NCBI RefSeq assembly: GCF_045310675.1
Contig: NZ_JBJHZZ010000003.1
Location: forward strand, 62,001-126,000
Length of the DNA: 64,000 nucleotides
Direction of reading: 5' to 3'
Origin: Clostridium_AT stratigraminis
GTDB lineage: Bacteria; Bacillota; Clostridia; Clostridiales; Clostridiaceae
In this document: one piece after another, positions 34,938 through 43,645 of the stretch
Layout: the number at the start of each line of letters is the position of its first letter
Numbering within the stretch: the stretch's first letter is position 1
Position numbers and translations under genes: made by a program
The notes under the pieces: generated by a model
What the model saw: the letters and a program-made list of their open reading frames with translations, nothing else
What the model was told of the DNA's origin: nothing
Database searches by the model: none

Positions 34938-35714
34938 TTATATGTATTTTTTTATTGAAAGTTTTAATTTCCCCTTTTGTGTAGTACCTTGGATTTCAAG
35001 AATTTTATACTTACCATAGCCTCTAATAGTTAAAATATCTTGAGCTTCAACATTCTTATCTTTTTCTCTTAATTCAGCATAATTTAGTAGGACCTTACCT
35101 GAATCTATGATTAAAGCCGCTTTAGCTCTGGAAATGCCGCAAATGGAACTTACAACACAGTCGAGCCTTAAAGATGTAATTTTTATCAAAACATCTTTAC
35201 TATTATGAGTTAAGCTTATATCATTAATATCCTTAATAATCTCTATTTCACAAGGGCACTTTCCAACATAAGACAAGTTTTGATTTATGTATTCACTAAT
35301 ATCCGCACAAGCAGCAGTAAAAATACAGTTTTCTGACAATATCATATCACCAAATTTTTCTCTTTTAATCCCTAGTGCCATAAGTGCACCCAAATAATCC
35401 TTATGTTCAAGTGTTCTAAATTTTGATTTATTAATAATTTTAATAAGTTCAACAGGATAATCGGCAGTTTCTATTGCTGCTTTGGAAAAGGCCATTAATT
35501 TTCTTTCTGAGTCTTCAAAAATCCCACATGTATCCATTTCCACATGAAAACTGCTCTTCATATTAAGGATTGCTTTCCATACACTTGGAGGTAAAAATTC
35601 ATTGGAATAAATAATTTTATTGATTTTCTCTGCTAGGTTAATTTTATTATATAAATTTGACAGAAGATTTTTATCTTCAAAATTTATAGAATTAATAAAT
35701 ATCTTTTTGTCCAT
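34938..35714 (-). CDS. ylmH: YlmH, S4-domain RNA-binding protein
   Basis: A 258-residue protein with an ancient YlmH N-terminal domain (about 75-150) and a C-terminal S4 domain (LDCVVSSICGISRAKAALII, then VLLNYAELREKDKNVEAQDI). Recent work links YlmH to 50S quality control and division-site ribosome rescue in Bacillus. The window also has RqcH, so a ribosome-quality-control role is plausible but not shown. It overlaps ylmG by one base. Confidence 0.92.
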   Translation of the reverse strand: MDKKIFINSINFEDKNLLSNLYNKINLAEKINKIIYSNEFLPPSVWKAILNMKSSFHVEMDTCGIFEDSERKLMAFSKAAIETADYPVELIKIINKSKFRTLEHKDYLGALMALGIKREKFGDMILSENCIFTAACADISEYINQNLSYVGKCPCEIEIIKDINDISLTHNSKDVLIKITSLRLDCVVSSICGISRAKAALIIDSGKVLLNYAELREKDKNVEAQDILTIRGYGKYKILEIQGTTQKGKLKLSIKKYI

Positions 35715-35989
35715 TACACAAAAATCCCAAATAGAGCATTTACTATATATCTGAGTACTGCTATCATAAAATAAGCTATTATGGGAGAAAAATCCAACAT
35801 TGTTGAAGGTATCAGCCTGTCATGAATTTTTCTAGCAGGTGCCATAAAGGGTTCTGTAAAGATATGTAGTATATCAATTAAAGTGTTTCCTCTACCTCTA
35901 TAAACCCAAGATAGGATTACATCTATGAATATTGCATATTCAAGTAAAGTAAACAGATAATTTAGTGCAGTCTGTATAGTATTAAGCAT
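35714..35989 (-). CDS. ylmG: YlmG (YggT family) membrane protein
   Basis: A 91-residue membrane protein with two hydrophobic helices (ALNYLFTLLEYAIFIDVILS and SPIIAYFMIAVLRYIVNALF) separated by the family signature EPFMAPARKIHDRLIP. Its role is poorly known but it is encoded next to sepF almost everywhere. The ATG at 35989 follows TTGGAGG; an upstream ATG at 36001 would include it. Confidence 0.93.
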   Translation of the reverse strand: MLNTIQTALNYLFTLLEYAIFIDVILSWVYRGRGNTLIDILHIFTEPFMAPARKIHDRLIPSTMLDFSPIIAYFMIAVLRYIVNALFGIFV

Positions 35990-36003
35990 AATTTCCTCCA
36001 ATA

Positions 36004-36468
36004 TTATTTAGTCCAATTTAAGAGTCCCTTGCTAGTAAGTTCGCTTTTCAAATCATTTGAAACCTCTACGTTAGAAGGAGAAAGAATATATACTCCTTTT
36101 TCAACCTGCTGAAGTTCACCGCTAAGAGCGTAGCATGCACCGCCAATGAAGTCTAAAAGTCTCTGTGCAATTTTTGCTTCTAAAGCTGTTGTGTTAACAA
36201 CAACAATTTTTCTATTTTTTAAATTATCACATATATTCGCTGCTTCATCATAATCATTTGGTTTAATTATTACAACTTTTGCAGAAGCAGCAGTATGGAT
36301 ATTTACAACTTTGCTGTTTCCTGCCTTTTTTGAAGTACTAAATATAGGTTCTACCTCACTAATAGTATTTTCTTCAAGTTCTTCTTCTCTTTCATCTCTT
36401 TCATCTAATTCAACATCTTCTTCTAATCCTAAAAATCCCATCATTTTATTTATCATTTTTGCACACAT
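36004..36468 (-). CDS. sepF: Cell-division protein SepF
   Basis: A 154-residue division protein that binds membranes through an N-terminal amphipathic helix (MCAKMINKMMGFLGLEED) and aligns FtsZ filaments with its C-terminal domain (KVVIIKPNDYDEAANICDNL, then VVNTTALEAKIAQRLLDFIGG in part). The middle linker is acidic. The ATG at 36468 follows GGGGGT in the ylmE 3' end. FtsZ itself is not in this window. Confidence 0.93.
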   Translation of the reverse strand: MCAKMINKMMGFLGLEEDVELDERDEREEELEENTISEVEPIFSTSKKAGNSKVVNIHTAASAKVVIIKPNDYDEAANICDNLKNRKIVVVNTTALEAKIAQRLLDFIGGACYALSGELQQVEKGVYILSPSNVEVSNDLKSELTSKGLLNWTK

Positions 36469-36469
36469 T

Positions 36470-37141
36470 TTAATTACCCCCAATTGTATAATTTCTCTCT
36501 CCAAAAATTCCAGTCCCAACTCTTACCATGTTAGAGCCTTCCTCAACTGCAATTTTATAGTCATGTGTCATTCCCATGGATAAATACTCCATAGAAATAT
36601 TTCTAAAGTTTCTATTTCTTAATTGATCCCAAATGGTTTTCATTTCTCTAAAATAATCTCTGCATTTTTCCTCAGACCCAATTGGTATAACAGCCATAAG
36701 CCCCTTTACCTTAACATTATTACATAGCTCACACTTTTTTAAAAGTTCTTCCAAATCTTCTATTAATATTCCGGTTTTCGAATTCTCTCTTCCGATATTA
36801 ATTTGAATTAAGGTATTAGCCAAGCAGTCCTTACTAGAATATAGTCTTTCTATTTCTTCTAACAACTTTATGCTATCTAAGGAGTGAATCAAATGCACTT
36901 TTCCGACAATATACTTAACTTTATTTCTTTGCAAGTGGCCTATAAGGTGCCATTTTATATCTTTAGGAAGTGTATCAATTTTCTGAGCAAGTTCCTGCAC
37001 CTTATTTTCTCCAAAGTCTCTGCATCCACTTTTATATGCTTCTATTATAGCTTCAAAAGGCTTAGTCTTTGATACAGCTATTAATGTAGTATCTTTAGCT
37101 AAATCCTGCTTAATTATATTTATATTTTCCTCAATAGACAA
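36470..37141 (-). CDS. ylmE: YlmE/YggS-type pyridoxal-phosphate homeostasis protein
   Basis: A 223-residue PLP-binding TIM-barrel protein without known substrate, involved in PLP homeostasis. The PLP Lys lies in LIAVSKTKPFEAI; FGENKVQELAQK, HLIGHLQRNK and SMGMTHDYKIAVEEGSNMVR are family landmarks. I start it at TTG 37141 because AAGGGAG lies eight bases upstream. It is the first gene of the ylm group. The 160-base gap upstream of it has no clear promoter. Confidence 0.92.
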   Translation of the reverse strand: MSIEENINIIKQDLAKDTTLIAVSKTKPFEAIIEAYKSGCRDFGENKVQELAQKIDTLPKDIKWHLIGHLQRNKVKYIVGKVHLIHSLDSIKLLEEIERLYSSKDCLANTLIQINIGRENSKTGILIEDLEELLKKCELCNNVKVKGLMAVIPIGSEEKCRDYFREMKTIWDQLRNRNFRNISMEYLSMGMTHDYKIAVEEGSNMVRVGTGIFGERNYTIGGN

Positions 37142-37301
37142 AATATCGTCTCCCTTAGTAAGCACTTGTATATTTTAGATATTATTATATTATACTATTC
37201 TCCATAAAATACAAAAATCCTTCAAATATTTTGCATTTTAATTAAAATAAAAGTTCAAATACATATTTATTTTTCATAACATTAACAAATTATTTTAATA
37301 A

Positions 37302-38036
37302 TTATTTTGATATAGCGCTGCTTAAAAAGTCCTTAGTAATATCAAAAGATGCAGCTTGAATTTTAACATCCATGGATTGTTCTATATTAACCGATATAGT
37401 TCTGCCCATCATATACTTTAAATAACTATTATCATCTGATAGCATGTAATTTTTTAAAACATCTTTGTCTCCAATAGCATTAATATAAAATGGTGTAGTT
37501 ATTTTAACTCCATTAACTGCAATTAAAGTTCCATCACAATATACAGAAGTCCTATCAGTAACTCTTTGACCGTTAATAGATATAGCTTCAGCCCCAGCAT
37601 TTCTTAAGTCATTAATAACATAATTCAAATCATAATTATGAATAATTTTATCTATTAATTGAGGGTCTTCGATATTATAATAGGATTCATTGCTTATATC
37701 CTTCAAGGTTATAATAATGCCTTCACCCTGAACATCCTCTTCACCTATTTCCATTTTGTTCTGATCTAATTCATTTTCTATGGATGAAATAACAGGTTCC
37801 TGATCCTTTCCCGCAGACTTGTATTTAGATAGTTTAGCATTTAGTGTTAGATATTGTTTATCTAAATCACTTACTTCACCAATTAACTTGTTTTTTGTTT
37901 CGTTTGCATCTTGATATTGTTTTGTACTTAAGAAAACTCTATTATTAGTCCTGTTAAAATTAATATTTAAGGATATTAGTATTCCAACAATAATGCAAGC
38001 TATGAAGATAAATAATGATGCCTCATTATTCTTCAT
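37302..38036 (-). CDS. DUF881 membrane protein, second copy
   Basis: A 244-residue protein with one N-terminal membrane helix (LFIFIACIIVGILISLNINF) followed by a coiled-coil and the DUF881 domain (GEGIIITLKDISNES, VINDLRNAGAEAISINGQRV, TDRTSVYCDGTLIAVNG). DUF881 proteins are always near ftsQ, sbp and division genes in clostridia; their role is unknown. It overlaps sbp by four bases. It resembles the other DUF881 protein here in layout, probably by an old duplication. Confidence 0.85.
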   Translation of the reverse strand: MKNNEASLFIFIACIIVGILISLNINFNRTNNRVFLSTKQYQDANETKNKLIGEVSDLDKQYLTLNAKLSKYKSAGKDQEPVISSIENELDQNKMEIGEEDVQGEGIIITLKDISNESYYNIEDPQLIDKIIHNYDLNYVINDLRNAGAEAISINGQRVTDRTSVYCDGTLIAVNGVKITTPFYINAIGDKDVLKNYMLSDDNSYLKYMMGRTISVNIEQSMDVKIQAASFDITKDFLSSAISK

Positions 38037-38386
38037 TTAACCACCTCATTATGTGATTTCGCTTTTTCAAGCATTTGTCTTCTAATAATTGCAAAATTAT
38101 CAAATATTCTTCCTCCAAATACAATAACCGCCGCTAAGTAAATGGGAACATTTAATTTATCACCTAAATAGGCAAGTCCTGCAGCTAAGACAGCATTTCC
38201 AAAAAATCCGGAAATAAACACATCAGCTCTAAAATTTTTTGAAAGTAAAGCTCGAAGTGCTCCAAATACTGAATCTAAACATGCTAGTATAGCTACCGAC
38301 ATATATGGAGAAAATTTATCCGGAATATTAATATTCCAAAATATTCCGATTAAAACACCTAATAATAAACCAATTACTGCTATCAT
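38033..38386 (-). CDS. Small basic membrane protein (sbp family, DUF1290)
   Basis: A 117-residue membrane protein with about four hydrophobic segments and the conserved AILACLDSVFGALRALLSKNF. Known as small basic protein, next to DUF881 genes in the division cluster of many Firmicutes. The function is not known. It lies 13 bases after the first DUF881 gene. Confidence 0.88.
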   Translation of the reverse strand: MIAVIGLLLGVLIGIFWNINIPDKFSPYMSVAILACLDSVFGALRALLSKNFRADVFISGFFGNAVLAAGLAYLGDKLNVPIYLAAVIVFGGRIFDNFAIIRRQMLEKAKSHNEVVK

Positions 38387-38399
38387 TTAATTCACCTCA

Positions 38400-39122
38400 T
38401 TACTGTTTAACAGGCTTTGCAAAATCAAATTTCATACTTTTAGTATATTTGTTTTTACTTATAATTATATTGTCTTGTTTTTCATATTTATAAGTTGCTA
38501 CAGAATTAAATTCTGAGAGTACCCCAGGAAAAGCCAATGCACCTGCTAACAAATTCTTGTCTCCTATAGCCTTAATAGTAATTCTTTCCAACGGGGATAT
38601 TCTTTCTTCATTTACTAATATATAATTACTTGCACTTCTAATTCCGCTTCTTGGTGTGAGCCTTATATCATTAATAGAAATAGCCTCTGCCCCAGCTGCT
38701 AGAAGTTCATTTACAACATAAACTAAATGTTTATCAGTAATTCTGTCTGCGGTTAAATCAGTTCCAAGACCAGTAGTATTCGGATTTAAATATAAAACAA
38801 CTCCTTGCCCCTGTACATCAGTTACACCTGCAAGCATTCTAGAATTTTCTAGATCTTTAAGTAGCGTTTGAGAATCTTGAGTTCTATTTGCTGCAGTATC
38901 TTCGTATACCTTTATCTTAGCTTGCAAATCATTAATATTCTTCTGAAGCTCATCCTTTTGCTTATTTAATTGTTCTATTTGAACAGTCAAATCAGTGTTG
39001 CTTTGAGTTGTATTTTGAATGTTGCTCTGCTTATTTAATATTCTAAACTGATAAGCAAGCATAAAGCCCAAAATGCAGCATACTAATGCAACAGATATTT
39101 GTGCTGTATACTTTTTTTTCAT
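38400..39122 (-). CDS. DUF881 membrane protein, first copy
   Basis: A 240-residue protein with a membrane anchor (ISVALVCCILGFMLAYQF), a coiled-coil rich in Gln and Asn, and the DUF881 domain (GVTDVQGQGVVLYLNP, VNELLAAGAEAISINDIRL, NYILVNEERISPLERITIKA). The ATG at 39122 follows AAGGAGGACG; the in-frame ATG six codons earlier would translate that site. It is separated from ftsQ by a degenerate family A element. Confidence 0.85.
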   Translation of the reverse strand: MKKKYTAQISVALVCCILGFMLAYQFRILNKQSNIQNTTQSNTDLTVQIEQLNKQKDELQKNINDLQAKIKVYEDTAANRTQDSQTLLKDLENSRMLAGVTDVQGQGVVLYLNPNTTGLGTDLTADRITDKHLVYVVNELLAAGAEAISINDIRLTPRSGIRSASNYILVNEERISPLERITIKAIGDKNLLAGALAFPGVLSEFNSVATYKYEKQDNIIISKNKYTKSMKFDFAKPVKQ

Positions 39123-39127
39123 AAACG

Positions 39128-39210
39128 TCCTCCTTTTCATTGGAACATGGATTGTCTTCTCTTACCCGTTCCACTGGTTAATTACCCGCTAAAGTCCATA
39201 AAGGACCCAT
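39128..39210 (-). repeat. Family A element, degenerate copy before the first DUF881 gene
   Basis: Minus strand carries GGGTCC / GGACTTT around TTTAT in place of the usual stem I, and GGAAC / GTTCC (39168-39172 and 39142-39146) in place of stem II, plus the AGCGGGTAATT that joins the two stems in other copies. It then runs into AAAGGAGGACG. Clearly related by layout but with less pairing. Confidence 0.5.
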
Positions 39211-39211
39211 C

Positions 39212-39991
39212 CTACTTCTCTATGTATACCACAGGACTACTATCAAAACTTACATCTACATATCCCTTGGCATGTATCAAATTATTATTTACAAGAATAT
39301 TGAAGGCTAAATTTAATTTATCCTTAATATCTATATTTCCTAATTTAAGGAGCATATTACCACAGAGAACCTGGACGTTATGAACATCAGCAATATTCAC
39401 AGAAGTAATATTGATTCCACTTTTATTAGTTTTGTTTAGGGATATTAAATCAGTCATAAGGCTTATTAAGTCTAATTTACGATTGTCTACTTTTGGAATT
39501 ACCTTACCAATTGTAAAATTACTAACATCAAGTCCTACTAATTTAGTTAAATTCATATTATTAACATTATCCTTGCTTTCTAAAATTACACCGTTTTTAT
39601 CAAGAATAATAAATTTGTTATTATCTTCAATATAAAAAGCTGCTTCTCTTTCCTCTACTGAAATTAGTATAGTACTTGGAAATTTTCTAATAACATCCGC
39701 CTTTAATATATACGGATTACTTAATACATTAGTTACGATTTTTTTAGTATTTAATGTAAAAATATTAATACCGAAATCAATCTTACTAGAAGAAATAATC
39801 TCCTCACTGTTTATTATTTTATTGTTAACCACGTTAATACTTTCAACATTAAAGTAGGGCAGCTTTAAGCATAAAATAACTAAAGTAGATATCAATAATA
39901 AAAATATTATCAAAGATCTTTTTATAGTTCTTTTTTTTCTTCTTTTTCTAATAAGTTCATTATCTACTGCTAAAGTATTTTTCACCAGCAT
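39212..39991 (-). CDS. ftsQ: FtsQ/DivIB division protein
   Basis: A 259-residue bitopic protein: a basic cytoplasmic tail (IRKRRKKRTIKRS), a membrane helix (LIIFLLLISTLVILCLKL, about 30-47), a POTRA domain starting YFNVESINVVNNKI, and the beta domain ending SFDSSPVVYIEK. It forms a complex with FtsL and DivIC in septal wall synthesis. Start uncertain: GTG at 39985, nine bases after AAGGTG, is also likely. A terminator separates it from ftsW, so it heads a new transcript. Confidence 0.9.
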   Translation of the reverse strand: MLVKNTLAVDNELIRKRRKKRTIKRSLIIFLLLISTLVILCLKLPYFNVESINVVNNKIINSEEIISSSKIDFGINIFTLNTKKIVTNVLSNPYILKADVIRKFPSTILISVEEREAAFYIEDNNKFIILDKNGVILESKDNVNNMNLTKLVGLDVSNFTIGKVIPKVDNRKLDLISLMTDLISLNKTNKSGINITSVNIADVHNVQVLCGNMLLKLGNIDIKDKLNLAFNILVNNNLIHAKGYVDVSFDSSPVVYIEK

Positions 39992-40128
39992 CCACACCTT
40001 ATAAAAATTTAATCTAAAGCTTCATATATTATATAATACCACTAAATTTACTTAAGTTCATCAATTATTATGTTTATATTACAACAAAGTTTATCAGTTT
40101 TATTAATTTTTTATATATTTTAGCTGCA

Positions 40129-40156
40129 TATAAAAAGCATTGCAAATGCAATGCTT
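40129..40156 (-). terminator. Terminator after ftsW/spoVE
   Basis: Minus-strand AAGCATTGCA / TGCAATGCTT (40147-40156 and 40135-40144) with a very small loop, followed by TTTTTATATG. The stem includes the ftsW stop codon. It marks the end of the mraZ operon. Confidence 0.85.
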
Positions 40157-41261
40157 AAGTGGAACATTGTCTAGAAATATTCAGCAAAACACCCATGGCC
40201 ATTAAATTAAATAATAAAGAAGATCCACCATAACTAATAAAGGGCAGCGGGACTCCAGTTACAGGCATGGAACCTGTTACTACGGCTATGTTAATTATTG
40301 CTTGAATTGCAATTACTGATGTTATTCCAACAGCTAATAAGGTACCATATGTATCTTTTGCCCTCATGGCAGTTCTAATACCTCTCCAAATAAGTACTAA
40401 AAATAAGATTATTACTACTGTACATCCTATTAATCCAAGCTCTTCACCTATGATTGCAAAAATAAAATCATTATGCGGTTCTGGTATGTAGTAACACTTT
40501 TGTCTTGACTTTCCAAGTGTAACTCCAGTAATTCCTCCTGAACCCAAGGCTAATAGTGATTGTATTAGCTGATACCCTTTACCCTTTGGGTCCTTCCATG
40601 GATCAAGAAAATTTAATACTCTTGCAACTCTAAAGGGCTCTAGCAAGATTCCCCCTATACCAAGAGCTACAACCATTCCTATAAGTTCGGTGAAATGAAG
40701 CCATCTTGCTCCACCCACAAAAAGCATTATTAATGTTACAAGCATAATTACTGTTGCTATACTTAAGTTAGGTTCAAATAGAATAATTGCAGCATATAAT
40801 CCTGATACTAAAAGATATGGAAGTATTCCATATATAAAACTCTTTATTTTTTCACCCTTGAGTTCAATACTTTTAGCCATATAAATGACTATAACATACT
40901 TAGCTATTTCAGAGGGCTGCAGGCTAAAAACCGGAATAGGAATCCATCTTTGAGCACCGTTAACTGGGTCAAATGCATATACTGCTCCTAAAAGAATTAG
41001 GGTAACAAGCATAATATACTTTGTAAATTTTTTTATTTTATGATAATCAATTTTTATCATAAAAAACATTGCCACAGCCCCTATTATTGCAGATATACCT
41101 TGTTTTTTTAGAAAATACATACTATCCCTATAAACAGGATTAAAAAAGGCACTATAGGAACTTGCACTAAATACCATTACTACACCTACTGCAACCAGTA
41201 TCATAATGGTAGAAAAAAGTATAAAATCTATGGATCCCATTTTTACTTTGGATTTTTTCAT
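40155..41261 (-). CDS. ftsW: Peptidoglycan polymerase of the SEDS family (FtsW/SpoVE)
   Basis: A 368-residue membrane enzyme with ten hydrophobic helices that polymerises lipid II with its partner PBP. It has GAQRWIPIPVFSLQPSEIAKY (part), the PWKDPKGKGYQLIQSLLALG loop and the C-terminal ISYGGSSLLFNLMAMG. It could be the vegetative FtsW or sporulation-specific SpoVE; the position after mraY and beside spoVD favours either. Sequence alone does not decide. Confidence 0.93.
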   Translation of the reverse strand: MKKSKVKMGSIDFILFSTIMILVAVGVVMVFSASSYSAFFNPVYRDSMYFLKKQGISAIIGAVAMFFMIKIDYHKIKKFTKYIMLVTLILLGAVYAFDPVNGAQRWIPIPVFSLQPSEIAKYVIVIYMAKSIELKGEKIKSFIYGILPYLLVSGLYAAIILFEPNLSIATVIMLVTLIMLFVGGARWLHFTELIGMVVALGIGGILLEPFRVARVLNFLDPWKDPKGKGYQLIQSLLALGSGGITGVTLGKSRQKCYYIPEPHNDFIFAIIGEELGLIGCTVVIILFLVLIWRGIRTAMRAKDTYGTLLAVGITSVIAIQAIINIAVVTGSMPVTGVPLPFISYGGSSLLFNLMAMGVLLNISRQCST

Positions 41262-41276
41262 ACTAAGCGTATCCTC

Positions 41277-42248
41277 CTAGATAATTGCTGGTAAGGATAA
41301 AAATGCAATAAGACATAATATTACAGTAATAATGGAGAATATGGAAACAATTTTCGTTTCATGCCAGCCGCTAAGTTCAAAATGATGATGAATAGGCGCC
41401 ATTTTGAAAATTCTTTTTTTTGTAAGCTTAAAGGAAGAAACTTGAAGAATTACGGATAATGCTTCCAATAAATATACTCCACCTACTATTATAACCAATA
41501 ATGGCATCTTTAGTATTAACGCTACAGTTGCCACAGCTCCACCAAGAGCAAGGGAACCAGTATCACCCATAAAAACTTGAGCAGGAAAGGCATTATACCT
41601 TAAAAACCCTAGTAAGGAGCCAGCTACTACACCACAAAAAATAGCTAGTGTATAATGACCTTGACCAAAGCTTACCAAGGCAAAGAAGGTCATAACAAGC
41701 AGGGTTATAGAAGTTGCAAGACCATCTAATCCATCAGTTAAATTAACGGCATTGGTTGTAGCAACATAGTAAAAAACGATAAAAGGTACATACCACTTAC
41801 CAAGATTCCATGTCTTTTGAAGAAAGGGAACTATAATAGTTGTTCCAATATTTATCTCAGTATTTGTAGCAGCATAGAATGCCAATATTCCTGATACTAC
41901 TAATAGTAAAATCATTTTTTGTAGAGCCCTAAGACCCAAGTTATTTTTATGAAGTATTTTTAAGCCATCATCAAGAGCACCAATAAAGCCAAATGCTATA
42001 AAGGCATATAGGGCAATCATTGCTTCATCACTTGGTCTTCTAATTAGAATAACCATAGTAATAAGGGAGGAAATCATAAAAATAAGTCCTCCTAATGTTG
42101 GAGTGCCTGCTTTCTTTAAATGGCTTTCAGGTCCTTCCTCTCTAATATTTTGTCCAAATTTCAACCTATGTAAAATAGGTATTAATATTGGGCCTAAAAT
42201 TAAAGCTATTACAAATGCTAATAAAACAGCATACACAATTCTATACAT
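41277..42248 (-). CDS. mraY: Phospho-N-acetylmuramoyl-pentapeptide-transferase MraY
   Basis: A 323-residue polytopic enzyme making lipid I from UDP-MurNAc-pentapeptide and undecaprenyl phosphate. Catalytic features are DDGLKILHKNNLGL, NAVNLTDGLDGLATS, FMGDTGSLALGG and MAPIHHHFELSGWHE. It follows murF by 14 bases. In most species murD would come next; here ftsW does. Confidence 0.97.
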   Translation of the reverse strand: MYRIVYAVLLAFVIALILGPILIPILHRLKFGQNIREEGPESHLKKAGTPTLGGLIFMISSLITMVILIRRPSDEAMIALYAFIAFGFIGALDDGLKILHKNNLGLRALQKMILLLVVSGILAFYAATNTEINIGTTIIVPFLQKTWNLGKWYVPFIVFYYVATTNAVNLTDGLDGLATSITLLVMTFFALVSFGQGHYTLAIFCGVVAGSLLGFLRYNAFPAQVFMGDTGSLALGGAVATVALILKMPLLVIIVGGVYLLEALSVILQVSSFKLTKKRIFKMAPIHHHFELSGWHETKIVSIFSIITVILCLIAFLSLPAII

Positions 42249-42262
42249 TTCTTATCTCCTCT

Positions 42263-43645
42263 TTAGCAATTAATGATCTTTAGTTTATAAACTATATTTT
42301 CGAATTTCATGGATCTAGATGCTTTTACCAAAACACAATCTCCTTGCAAAATATTACTTTCTAAGTATTTACAAACTTCTTCATTACCTGAAAAATTAAT
42401 TATTTTACTATCTGACATAAAACCTTTTTTATAGGCCTCTTCAAATTCTCCGGTACAGAGAAGTAAATTAATATTTTTTAATTTTGCATATTCTCCAACT
42501 TCCTTATGGAGATTGAAAGCCTCATTGCCTAATTCCTTCATGGTACCAAGAACAGCAATCTTTCTTTTGCCTTCTAAGCTTTCAAGGACATCTATGGCTG
42601 CTTTCATAGAGTCAGGACTTGCATTATAGCTATCATCTATTAAGGTGAATTTTTTTCCTTTTATTATATCTAATCTCATAGAAGTAAACTCTATCTTCCT
42701 AAAGCCTTCTTGTAAATCATCATAGCTTAACCCTAACTTTCTGCCGCAAGCTATTGCTAATAGTGCATTTGATATATTATGCCTGCCAATTATATTAATA
42801 TTAAATTCATAAGCCTTATTTTCATTATTTTCATTTACCACAAAGTTAACCATATCTTCATGAAGCTTGTAATGCTCAACATAAAAATCATCGGTGTTTT
42901 CTTCCATTCCAGTCTTAACTATATTAAAGCTTTCAGATGTTATGGTTTTTAATAAGTCGTTATCATTATTTATTATTAAAATATTATGGTCATCAAAGTA
43001 GTCTGTAATTTCAAGCTTTGCTTTTAAAATATTCTCCCTTGTTTTTAAATATTCCAAATGAGATACTCCAATATTTGTTATTATTGCTATATCTGGTCTT
43101 GCAACATCAGTTAAATTATGTATTTCTCCAAAGTCACTCATACCCATTTCTAGAACTGCAATATCGTATTCGTTAGTAATATTAAAGATCATTAACGGCA
43201 GTCCTATTTCATTATTAAAGTTGCCCTTAGTTTTAAAGACATTATATTTTGAACTTAAGGCACCCGCAACTAGATCCTTTGTAGAAGTCTTACCTGTAGA
43301 TCCTGTTATACCTATAACCTTTATTTTTAGTTTTCTTCTATAATATTTAGCGAGATCTAAAAGAGCCTGTTTTCCATCCTCTACTTTAATAACAAAGGTA
43401 TTATTATTGACACTAATAAGTTCATCGCAAAGTTCATCTATTATACAAACTCTAGCCCCTTTATTGCTAGCCTCCCTTAAAAAGGTATTTCCATTAAAAT
43501 TTGCACCCTTTAAAGCTATAAAAATACTGTTCTCTCCTATAGTCCTAGTATCAATACTTACTGCTTCATAAGGAACTTCTTTTCCTTCCTTAATAACTTC
43601 ACCTTTAGTTGCATTTAATATTTCTATTAAAGTTATTTTGTCCAT
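42263..43645 (-). CDS. murF: UDP-MurNAc-tripeptide:D-Ala-D-Ala ligase MurF
   Basis: A 460-residue cytoplasmic Mur ligase that adds D-Ala-D-Ala. The N-terminal substrate domain is followed by the P-loop GITGSTGKTSTKDLV (about 113-127), the central DDSYNASPDSMKAAIDVL and a C-terminal domain. It starts on the base after the murE stop codon. It has normal length and motifs. Confidence 0.96.
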   Translation of the reverse strand: MDKITLIEILNATKGEVIKEGKEVPYEAVSIDTRTIGENSIFIALKGANFNGNTFLREASNKGARVCIIDELCDELISVNNNTFVIKVEDGKQALLDLAKYYRRKLKIKVIGITGSTGKTSTKDLVAGALSSKYNVFKTKGNFNNEIGLPLMIFNITNEYDIAVLEMGMSDFGEIHNLTDVARPDIAIITNIGVSHLEYLKTRENILKAKLEITDYFDDHNILIINNDNDLLKTITSESFNIVKTGMEENTDDFYVEHYKLHEDMVNFVVNENNENKAYEFNINIIGRHNISNALLAIACGRKLGLSYDDLQEGFRKIEFTSMRLDIIKGKKFTLIDDSYNASPDSMKAAIDVLESLEGKRKIAVLGTMKELGNEAFNLHKEVGEYAKLKNINLLLCTGEFEEAYKKGFMSDSKIINFSGNEEVCKYLESNILQGDCVLVKASRSMKFENIVYKLKIINC

